A DNA stretch of 18,304 bases, taken from contig JADDQX010000035.1 in NCBI GenBank assembly GCA_016781115.1, positions 1-18,304 on the forward strand. Direction: 5' to 3'. The notes below the pieces were generated by a model that did no database searches, was not told the origin of the DNA, and was given only the letters and a program-made list of their open reading frames with translations. This document shows positions 6,657 through 13,566 of the stretch, piece by piece. The DNA comes from Actinomycetota bacterium (GTDB lineage: Bacteria > Actinomycetota > CADDZG01 > WHSQ01). Position numbers and translations under genes: made by a program. Position 1 is the stretch's first letter; each line of letters starts with the position of its first letter.

Positions 6657-8609
6657 ATGCAACCCGAGGACAGGACCGGCATCGTCGCGGCGGCGGCGGT
6701 GCTGGCCGCGCTTGCGGGCACGTGGCTGTGGGTCTCGATGCTGTCGGCGCCCCTGGACCTAGCTACCGGGCTGCTCGACGCCTCGCAGCACTTTCAGAAA
6801 GCGGAGAACAAGCTGCAGGCGCAGGCGATGAAGGAGGCGCGCTACGAGACGCTCGCCGGCGTCGCCGCCGCCGAGCGCGCCCGCCGCGGGTACGACAGGG
6901 GCGGCCCGCTGCTGGATCTGGCGGCGGGACTGCCGGTGGTCGGCGACGCGCTCAAAGAGGTCGGCCACTTGATCGCGGCGGCCGAGCTCACGGGAAAGGC
7001 CGCGCAGGGCACGTTGGACGTCGCTCAGAACGCCCTGCGCGGGCCCGACAAGATCATCGCCAAAGACCCAACCGACGAGAAGGGCGGCTCCCAGATCCGC
7101 ATCGACCGGATCAGAGAGATCGCAGACACGATCAGCGGCGTCAGGAGCGCGGTCGACGGCCTTCGTCGCGAGCTAGAGGCCGTGAAGCTGTCGAACCTCC
7201 CGCAACGGGCGCGGGGGGCGATCACGGGCGGCATCGACAAGGCGCTGAAGACCGACGAGCTGCTGGCGGACGCGGAGGCGGGTTTCGAGATCCTGCCCGC
7301 GTTCCTAGGCGAAGACGAGACGCGCAACTACGTCTTCGGGATGCAGAACTCGGCCGAGGAAAGAGGGCCGGGCGGAGCGCTCCTGCAGTACGCGCTCCTC
7401 TCGATCAAGGACGGCAAGCCGGAGCTGATCCCCACCACGACGATCTATCAGATCGACGAGAACCGAGCGACGATCGACCTCCCGGTGCCGGAGGACGCGT
7501 GGTACGTAAGAGCGATCGAGGATGCGCAGCGGTTCGGCAACGCGAACTGGTCGCCGGACTGGCCGCTGTCGGCTCAGCTCACGATCGACTATGCGAAGGC
7601 GAGCGAACCGACGTTCCCAAAGGTGCACGGTGTGATCGCGGTCGACCCGATCCTGATGCAGAAGCTGATGCCGGGCGTCGGTCAGTTCAAGACGACCGGC
7701 AAGAACGTCTACGTCTCCGCGAACCGCATCGTGCACTTCCTCTTGTACAAGGCGTACGCGTCGTATCCGATCCCGAAGGTGCGGCGCAATCACCTCCGTG
7801 CCGTGGTGGACGACTTCTACGTCCACATGTTGAAACCGAAGCACCCGACCGAGGTCGTGGACGGCTTCGGATCTGCGCTGCGCGAGAAACACATGCAGGT
7901 GTATCTGTTCGACGCGGAAGAACAGAGGTTCATCGAGCGGATGAACTGGGACGGCGCGATCGAACAGAAGGAGCCGGGCGACTACCTCTACGTCGTGGAG
8001 CAGAACGTCGGAGGCAACAAGCTCGACTACTTCACGCACCACACCAACACGGTGAACGTGCAATTCGACGGAGACGATGCCGCCGTCACGACCGAGGTGG
8101 GTATCGAGAACAAGGTGTTCTTCCCGCAGCCGCTGTACCCGATGGGCGACACCGGGCGCGAGGCCGCCACGAACGGTCACCACTTCCCGATGATGAACGT
8201 CTACGTGCCGACGGAGGCTCAACTTCGGCTGGCCGAGGTGGAGGGCGAACGGATCGACTCACCACCCGGAGCGGCCACGTGGCCGGCGCCCGACCAGCCT
8301 GCGGAGCATCACGAGAAGGGCAAGAAGGTGTGGACCGCGACCATGGACATCCCGCCGGGCGACACCGGCACCTTCCGGCTCGGCTACGTCACTCCGGGAG
8401 CCATCGTCGAAGAAGCAGGTCGTAAGGTCTACCGGCTCACGGTTCAACGCCAGCCGCGGGTGCGCCCGGAGCTGTTGGTGGTGCGGGTCGCGCTGCCGGA
8501 GGGAGCGCGAGACGTCGAGGCCAAGGGGTGGAAGCGCGACGGGAACGACCTCGTGTGGGAGCGCCCGCTGAAGGAGGACATCGTGTTGGAGGTTTCGTGG
8601 CAAAGCTAA
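6657..8609 (+). CDS. Membrane-anchored DUF4012 protein
   Basis: The 650-residue protein has one N-terminal membrane helix (about residues 9-30, Ala/Leu/Val/Trp rich). A charged, probably helical region follows to about residue 200, then the DUF4012 core with YVFGMQNSAEERGPGG (around Gln230), matching the family pattern QNxxExRxxGG. A long mixed alpha/beta extracytoplasmic part follows, ending in a beta-rich domain (MDIPPGDTGTFRLGYV onwards). The start is uncertain: neither ATG 6657 nor the in-frame ATG 6639 has a clear ribosome site. I prefer 6657 because it puts the membrane helix close to the N-terminus and reduces overlap with the divergent gene. DUF4012 has no proven activity; members often sit in exopolysaccharide loci, as here. 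The stop overlaps the next start by 13 bases, implying translational coupling. Confidence 0.82.
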   Translation: MQPEDRTGIVAAAAVLAALAGTWLWVSMLSAPLDLATGLLDASQHFQKAENKLQAQAMKEARYETLAGVAAAERARRGYDRGGPLLDLAAGLPVVGDALKEVGHLIAAAELTGKAAQGTLDVAQNALRGPDKIIAKDPTDEKGGSQIRIDRIREIADTISGVRSAVDGLRRELEAVKLSNLPQRARGAITGGIDKALKTDELLADAEAGFEILPAFLGEDETRNYVFGMQNSAEERGPGGALLQYALLSIKDGKPELIPTTTIYQIDENRATIDLPVPEDAWYVRAIEDAQRFGNANWSPDWPLSAQLTIDYAKASEPTFPKVHGVIAVDPILMQKLMPGVGQFKTTGKNVYVSANRIVHFLLYKAYASYPIPKVRRNHLRAVVDDFYVHMLKPKHPTEVVDGFGSALREKHMQVYLFDAEEQRFIERMNWDGAIEQKEPGDYLYVVEQNVGGNKLDYFTHHTNTVNVQFDGDDAAVTTEVGIENKVFFPQPLYPMGDTGREAATNGHHFPMMNVYVPTEAQLRLAEVEGERIDSPPGAATWPAPDQPAEHHEKGKKVWTATMDIPPGDTGTFRLGYVTPGAIVEEAGRKVYRLTVQRQPRVRPELLVVRVALPEGARDVEAKGWKRDGNDLVWERPLKEDIVLEVSWQS

Positions 8610-9367
8610 GGGCGGCGCTCCTCGCCGCGGGCCGAGGCGTTCGTATGGGGGGACACGGCCCGAAGACGCTGATCCCGATCGGGGACCACCAACCTCTGCT
8701 CCACTACATCCTCGTGGGATTGAAGAAAGCGGGCGTCGAGGACCTTCTGGTTGTCACGGGGTTCGAGCCCGCTCCGATCCAGGAGTTCGTCAATGAGAGG
8801 TGGGGCGCCGACGGGGTCACTTACGTCTTCAACGCACGGTACGCGTCCTGGGGAAACTTCCACAGCCTGCGCGTGGCGCTCGACCAGTCGCCGGGGATGG
8901 ACGTGCTGGTGGTCAACTCCGACGTCATCGTGCACCCGGATGTATACGTACGCACCGCGGCCACCCGTGGTGACCTCGTGCTCGCCGTGCAGAAGAGAGA
9001 GCCTCATCAGCTGGACGAAGAGGACATGCGGGTCGAGCTGCGCGGAGACCGCCTGGCCGCTATCGGCAAAGACCTGAGGCGGGCGCGCAGCCACGGCGAG
9101 TTCGCCGGCGTCTCGCTCGTTCGTCCCGCAGCCGCGACCACCTACACGCACCTTGCGACGAACCTCGAATGGAGATCCGCGACCACGCTCTACTACGAGG
9201 ACATCTACGGCGCGATCCTGCCGCGCCTGGACGTGCGTGCTGCTCTCGTGCGACCTCGGGAGTATGCGGAGGTCGACGAACCGGGCGACATGGCGGCTGC
9301 CATCGCGGTGATCGAGCGGCACGGTGCGGCATGGGAGCCGACGGAGGCTGCCTCGACGGCCGTTTGA
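8597..9367 (+). CDS. LicC-like sugar/alcohol-phosphate nucleotidyltransferase
   Basis: This 256-residue enzyme of the NTP_transferase superfamily opens with ALLAAGRGVRMGGHGPKTLIPI (residues 7 to about 28), the nucleotide-binding signature with Lys23. Downstream it has NARYASWGNFHSL, resembling the N-x-N-x-x-SL motif of phosphocholine and inositol-phosphate cytidylyltransferases. VVNSDVIVH supplies the first metal Asp, but as N-S-D rather than the usual N-G-D. YYEDIY and EVDEPGD, near the C-terminus, supply the second metal Asp. GTG 8597 is chosen because GGAGG lies 4 bases upstream and the signature starts at once; an upstream in-frame start would add a low-complexity tail. The start lies inside the DUF4012 gene. 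With a glycerol-1-phosphate dehydrogenase next door, CTP:glycerol-1-phosphate cytidylyltransferase is the inferred activity. Choline, inositol or sugar phosphate remain possible substrates. Confidence 0.85.
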   Translation: MAKLRAALLAAGRGVRMGGHGPKTLIPIGDHQPLLHYILVGLKKAGVEDLLVVTGFEPAPIQEFVNERWGADGVTYVFNARYASWGNFHSLRVALDQSPGMDVLVVNSDVIVHPDVYVRTAATRGDLVLAVQKREPHQLDEEDMRVELRGDRLAAIGKDLRRARSHGEFAGVSLVRPAAATTYTHLATNLEWRSATTLYYEDIYGAILPRLDVRAALVRPREYAEVDEPGDMAAAIAVIERHGAAWEPTEAASTAV

Positions 9368-9383
9368 TGCGTCACCGGTCGTA

Positions 9384-10424
9384 GTGGAATTCCCAGAGGT
9401 CTTCATCTATGGGTCAGATGACCGGGAAGACGCGGCGGCGGAAGAATTGGCCGCGCAGCTGCGCGCCCGCGAGATCGAGGCTCCGTTCATCCTGTCGTCG
9501 GTTCACGGCGAGAGGCTCGCATCGAAGCTGCAGGGGCCGCGGCCCCCAGAACGCCACGACCCAGCGGCGGATCAAGACGCTGCCGCGCGGATCGGCTCGA
9601 GAGCGAAACGCTCGGGCGCGGACGCGATCGTCGCCGTCGGAGGCGGCCGCTGCCTGGACGTCGGCAAGCTCGCAGCAGCGCGGGCCGGGCTCACGCTGAT
9701 CGCCGTGCCCACGCAGTTGTCGCACGACGGCATCTGCTCGCCGGTGGCCGTCGTCCCCGATGAGACCGGAAAGCCTCAGAGCCTGGGGGCGCTGGCACCG
9801 ATCTACGTCTTCGTCTCGCTGCCCACACTTGTCACGGCTCCCGTGCCGTCGCTGGCCGCCGGACTCGGAGACCTGCTGGCGAACCCACTGGCGCTGCGGG
9901 ATTGGGCTCTCGCCGCGGAACGCGGACTCGAGGACGTCGACCAGAGAGCGTGGGACCTGTCGGTGGAGTCTTTCGAGCTCATCGCGCCGACCCTCGACAC
10001 CGACCCCGGGATGTCGGCGAACGACCCCCTCTTCTACCGGCGCCTGTGCGACGCACTCGTGCTGTCGGGGATGGCGATGATCTGCTCCGGCACGTCGCGT
10101 CCCGCCTCGGGCGGTGAGCACGAGATCTCGCACGCACTGGACGAGTTGCATGGGGGCCGGGCGATGCACGGCGCGCAGGTTGCTTTCGGCTGCATCGTCT
10201 CGGTGGCCCTCTACGGAGAAGACACCGAGGCGTTCAGGACGCGGCTGCGCCGTCTGCACCTCCCGGACAAACCGGCGGACCTCGGGCTCGACGAGAACGC
10301 GATGGTGGACCTGCTGCTCCACGCGCCGAAGACCCGGCCGGGGCGGTTCACCATCCTCGAGGACGCCGACCTCGACGCAACCAAGGCTCGAGCGCTCGTC
10401 CGCGACATCTGGCCGGAGCTGTGA
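9384..10424 (+). CDS. sn-Glycerol-1-phosphate dehydrogenase (EgsA/AraM family)
   Basis: The 346-residue product matches the NAD(P)-dependent glycerol-1-phosphate dehydrogenase branch of the iron-containing alcohol dehydrogenase/dehydroquinate synthase fold. Motifs are AVGGGRCLDVGK (84-95), VPTQLSHDGICSP (108-120) and GLGDLLAN with Asp163. SRPASGGEHEISHALD has His246 and His250, and MHGAQVAFG has His262. Asp163, His246 and His262 are the expected metal ligands; SRPxSGxEHxxSHALD is the form I associate with archaeal EgsA. The enzyme would reduce dihydroxyacetone phosphate to sn-glycerol-1-phosphate, the enantiomer used by archaeal lipids and by a few bacterial pathways. The N-terminal domain is short and divergent. 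The start is uncertain: GTG 9384 leaves 16 bases after the previous stop, while GTG 9324 would overlap it by 44; neither has a good ribosome site. Confidence 0.85.
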   Translation: MEFPEVFIYGSDDREDAAAEELAAQLRAREIEAPFILSSVHGERLASKLQGPRPPERHDPAADQDAAARIGSRAKRSGADAIVAVGGGRCLDVGKLAAARAGLTLIAVPTQLSHDGICSPVAVVPDETGKPQSLGALAPIYVFVSLPTLVTAPVPSLAAGLGDLLANPLALRDWALAAERGLEDVDQRAWDLSVESFELIAPTLDTDPGMSANDPLFYRRLCDALVLSGMAMICSGTSRPASGGEHEISHALDELHGGRAMHGAQVAFGCIVSVALYGEDTEAFRTRLRRLHLPDKPADLGLDENAMVDLLLHAPKTRPGRFTILEDADLDATKARALVRDIWPEL

Positions 10425-10480
10425 CCCTGCTGCGGAGGCCGAGCCTCCTCGCGCCGAGAACCACCTAACCAACCGACACC

Positions 10481-10486
10481 TAGGAT
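10481..10486 (+). promoter_or_regulatory. Putative -10 element (TAGGAT) of a leaderless transcript
   Basis: TAGGAT fits TANNNT and ends 7 bases before ATG 10494, with no Shine-Dalgarno between. It lies in a 69-base gap after the dehydrogenase gene, so the phosphohydrolase and sugar-transferase genes probably have their own promoter. The -10 itself overlaps the alternative ATG at 10485, which argues for the later start. Confidence 0.4.
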
Positions 10487-10493
10487 GCGGCGC

Positions 10494-12095
10494 ATGGACA
10501 GAGGCGTCGTTATCGGCTTGGACGGGGCCGCCTGGCACCTGCTCGAGCCGATGTTCGAGCAAGGAGCGATGCCCCGGCTCAAGGCGCTCCGTGACAAAGG
10601 AGCCTGGGGGACCCTGAAGTCCACGGTCCCGACCTACACGCCGCCCGCGTGGACCTCGGCCGCCACCGGAGTCAACCCCGGCCGCCACGGCATCTACGGG
10701 TTCCTCCAGGGGCACGCTCAGGACGCCCAGGAGCTCGTGCACTCCGGAAAGATCAAAGCTCCGACCATCTGGGAGATCGCGAACGGGCAAGGGGCCCGCG
10801 CCGGCATCTACAACCTGCCTCTGACCTATCCCCCGCGCCAGCTCGACGGCTGGATGGTGTCAGGGATGATGACCCCCGGATACGGCGAGCAGCAGCGGGG
10901 ATTCGTGTACCCCTCGGAGCACGAGAAGAAGATCCTCGAGTGGGCGCCGGATTACGTGGTCGACGTCAGTGCGAACTACGAGCAGGACTGGCGCGACGCC
11001 GCTCTGTGCGAGCGAGCACTGGTGTCGATCAGGCAGCGGGAAGAGGTGCTGCGGCGTCTGCTGGAGCTCGATCCCCCCGAGATCGTGTTCTCGGTGCTGG
11101 AGGCTCCCGATCGGCTCCAGCACGTCTACTACCGCTACATGGATCCCGCCGACGACCTCTATGGGTCACCCGAAGGCGTCGGGCTCCGTCCTGCCGTGCT
11201 GAGGTGTTTCGAAGCGATGGACAGAGTGGTCGGCCTCCTCGAGGACTACGCGGGAGAAGGTGGCGTCGTCGTCTGCTCGGACCACGGGTTCACGGCGTGG
11301 GAGGTCAGCGTGCACCTCAACGCCCTCTTGGCGGAGTGGGGCTACCTCAAGCTCAAGAGGTCCGCGACCCTGATGCAGAGCGGCGCCGCACGGAGCCTGG
11401 TGCCGGTGGCGAAGCGGTTCCTGCCGCGCAAGCTCGCCCGTGACGCGAAGGGCCGCACCTTCGCGGCGATCGACTGGACGAGGACCAGAGCCTTCGCGTC
11501 TCCGATCCCGCAGCAAGGCATCTTCGTGAACCTGAAGGGCCGCGAGAGGCACGGGATCGTCGAAGCCTCGCAGCTGGAGGAGCTCAAGGACGAGCTCGTG
11601 CGGCGCTTCGAAGCGTTGACGGCTCCGGACGGACGACGCGCCACCGACCACGTGTGGAGGTCGGAGGAGGTATTCCAGGGAGCGGAGCTCGATGGTGCCC
11701 CCGACATCCTGCCGGTACTGCGGGATCATCGCTTCGAGCTGGACGACGAGCTCTTCCATCGCGAGGCCTTCACGGACCTGCGCCACCTCCCGCGCGGCGT
11801 CCACCACCCGGACGGGATCGTCATCGTCTCGGGTCCGGGCGTCCGCCCGGGGATGGCGATCTCGGGCTCTGTGATGGACGTCACCCCGACGCTGCTCTAC
11901 CTCGCGGGACTCGAGGTCCCCGAGGGACTCGATGGATTCGTCCTGACCTCCGCCTTCGACCAGCAGATGCTCCAGGATCGACCCATCAAAACGACTGCGC
12001 CCCTATCATCGAAACAAGAAGACGAGGCGTCGCCGTACTCGGCCGAGGAAGAGGCCATCATCGAGGAGTCCCTCAGGGGGCTCGGCTACCTCTAG
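10494..12095 (+). CDS. AlkP-superfamily phosphohydrolase/phosphodiesterase (COG3379-like)
   Basis: The 533-residue protein belongs to the alkaline phosphatase superfamily, in the type I phosphodiesterase/phosphomutase-like group. It begins with VVIGLDGA (metal Asp10). VPTYTPPAWTSAATGVNPGRHGIYGF contains the probable nucleophile Thr49 and is spread over about residues 45-70. APDRLQH gives Asp206 and His210, CSDHGF gives Asp263 and His264, and a late HHPDG gives the last metal His. There is no signal peptide or membrane helix, so it appears cytoplasmic. The substrate is unknown. Within this cluster, a phosphodiester, a nucleotide-linked donor or a glycerol-phosphate intermediate would be sensible (inference). 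ATG 10494 is preferred over 10485 because of the upstream -10. The C-terminus ends in a Glu-rich tail and RGLGYL, common for the group. The next gene starts 7 bases after the stop. Confidence 0.88.
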   Translation: MDRGVVIGLDGAAWHLLEPMFEQGAMPRLKALRDKGAWGTLKSTVPTYTPPAWTSAATGVNPGRHGIYGFLQGHAQDAQELVHSGKIKAPTIWEIANGQGARAGIYNLPLTYPPRQLDGWMVSGMMTPGYGEQQRGFVYPSEHEKKILEWAPDYVVDVSANYEQDWRDAALCERALVSIRQREEVLRRLLELDPPEIVFSVLEAPDRLQHVYYRYMDPADDLYGSPEGVGLRPAVLRCFEAMDRVVGLLEDYAGEGGVVVCSDHGFTAWEVSVHLNALLAEWGYLKLKRSATLMQSGAARSLVPVAKRFLPRKLARDAKGRTFAAIDWTRTRAFASPIPQQGIFVNLKGRERHGIVEASQLEELKDELVRRFEALTAPDGRRATDHVWRSEEVFQGAELDGAPDILPVLRDHRFELDDELFHREAFTDLRHLPRGVHHPDGIVIVSGPGVRPGMAISGSVMDVTPTLLYLAGLEVPEGLDGFVLTSAFDQQMLQDRPIKTTAPLSSKQEDEASPYSAEEEAIIEESLRGLGYL

Positions 12096-12102
12096 GGGGA
12101 GC

Positions 12103-13566
12103 ATGGCGCAAGGCGCACCTGCCGTGGTGCTGGACCCGCAGCAGACGAGCATCCGACAGCCACTCCAGCGTAGAAGCGCGAAGAGGATCGCCCTGCGCGT
12201 GCTGGCCGACGCCTTCGCCATCTCGGTCGCGCTCTTCGCGGCATCGGTTATCCGCTTCGAGATCCTGGGCGCGATCCCGACCGCGCGCTGGGACTACACG
12301 CTGATCACCCTGGTAGCGATCCCGGTGTGGATCTTGCTGTTCTACCTCTACGGCCTCTACGAGCCGCGCCAGGTCCTCGGGCCCGTCAACGAGTTCAAGC
12401 AGGTGTTCCACGGCGTCGTCGCCGGCACGGTCGTGATCTTCATCACCGACTCGATCGCGAATATGAACCTCGCGCGCGGGTGGGCCCTGCTGGCGATGGT
12501 GATGGGCTTCTTCGTCGTCGGCAGCGAACGTCTGCTGGTTCGGAAAGCGCTTCACTACCTGCGCCGGCGCGGCGGAGACACGACCCGCACGATCGTGCTC
12601 GGCGCGAACCAAGAGGCGCGGACGGTGGCGAAGGCGCTGGAGCGGGAGGGGTGGCTGGGCTACAAGATCCTCGGCTTTGTAGACGACGATGCACCGCTCG
12701 GCACGGAAGCCGGGAACGGGCGCAAGGTGATCGGAACGACCGCTCAGCTGCGCGATCTCATCGAGCAGAAGGATGCGGGGCTCGTGCTAGTGGCAGCCTC
12801 CGCCTTCGACACGACGCGGCTGAACCGGCTGTTCTGGGAGCTACAGGACGTCGACGTTGACCTGCAGATCACCTCGGGAACGATCGACCTGATGGCTTCG
12901 CGCATGATCGTGCAATCGGTTGCGGGAGTACCGCTGCTCTACGTGCGCAGGACAGGGATGGACCGCGCTCAGAAGACGATGAAGCGGGCCCTCGACATCT
13001 TCGGCTCCGTCCTCGGCTTGGTCTTGTTGTCACCGTTGCTCGCGGCGGTGGCTATCTGGATCAAGAAGGATTCCGAAGGCGGTGCGATCTTCAAGCAGGT
13101 TCGGGTCGGCCGCGACGGCGAGCTCTTCGAATGCCGGAAGTTCCGGTCTATGTACGCTGATGCCGAGGAACGGCGGGCCGAGCTCGAGCACCTCAACGAG
13201 GGCCCGGGCCTCCTCTTCAAGCTGGCCGACGACCCGCGGGTGACCAAGGTCGGGAAGGTCTTGCGCCGCTACTCGATCGACGAGTTGCCGCAGCTGTGGA
13301 ACGTCCTACGGGGCGAGATGAGCTTGGTCGGTCCTCGTCCGGCGCTGCCGTCGGAGGTCGAGCAGTACGACGACTGGGTTCGCAACCGCCTGAAGGTGAA
13401 GCCTGGCATGTCCGGCTTATGGCAGGTGAGTGGCCGCACGGAAACCAGCTTCTCCGACTACATCCGCTACGACCTCTTCTACATCCAGAACTGGTCCTTG
13501 TCGCTCGACCTATGGATACTGTGGCGCACGCTGCGAGCCGTGTTCACGGCCGAGGGCGCCCACTAA
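12103..13566 (+). CDS. Polyprenyl-phosphate glycosyl-1-phosphate transferase (WbaP/PssY type)
   Basis: The 487-residue membrane enzyme starts the synthesis of lipid-linked polysaccharide by moving a sugar-1-phosphate from a nucleotide sugar to undecaprenyl phosphate. It has about four N-terminal membrane helices (roughly residues 28-145), then a CoA-binding-like Rossmann domain (TIVLGANQEA, ILGFVDDD). The catalytic Bac_transf domain starts at KRALDIF (residue 294). It contains the reentrant hydrophobic helix, IFKQVRVGRDGELFECRKFRSM, the Asp393-Glu394 pair in DELPQLWNVLRGEMSLVGPRP, and KPGMSGLWQVSGR. Length and layout are normal for the family. The ribosome site AGGGGG lies 3 bases from the ATG, overlapping the previous stop, so translation is probably coupled to the phosphohydrolase gene. 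The sugar cannot be read from sequence; glucose- or galactose-1-phosphate are the common ones. Confidence 0.94.
   Translation: MAQGAPAVVLDPQQTSIRQPLQRRSAKRIALRVLADAFAISVALFAASVIRFEILGAIPTARWDYTLITLVAIPVWILLFYLYGLYEPRQVLGPVNEFKQVFHGVVAGTVVIFITDSIANMNLARGWALLAMVMGFFVVGSERLLVRKALHYLRRRGGDTTRTIVLGANQEARTVAKALEREGWLGYKILGFVDDDAPLGTEAGNGRKVIGTTAQLRDLIEQKDAGLVLVAASAFDTTRLNRLFWELQDVDVDLQITSGTIDLMASRMIVQSVAGVPLLYVRRTGMDRAQKTMKRALDIFGSVLGLVLLSPLLAAVAIWIKKDSEGGAIFKQVRVGRDGELFECRKFRSMYADAEERRAELEHLNEGPGLLFKLADDPRVTKVGKVLRRYSIDELPQLWNVLRGEMSLVGPRPALPSEVEQYDDWVRNRLKVKPGMSGLWQVSGRTETSFSDYIRYDLFYIQNWSLSLDLWILWRTLRAVFTAEGAH

Noticed and set aside
10434..10448. GGAGGC/GCCTCC hairpin after the glycerol-1-phosphate dehydrogenase gene, considered as a terminator
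   Set aside because: The stem is only 6 bp with a three-base loop and no T tract, so intrinsic termination is not supported. It may only attenuate, or do nothing.
9414..10790. Minus-strand open frame of 458 codons opposite the glycerol-1-phosphate dehydrogenase
   Set aside because: Typical shadow frame of GC-rich coding DNA. It crosses two well-supported plus-strand genes and lacks recognisable domains.
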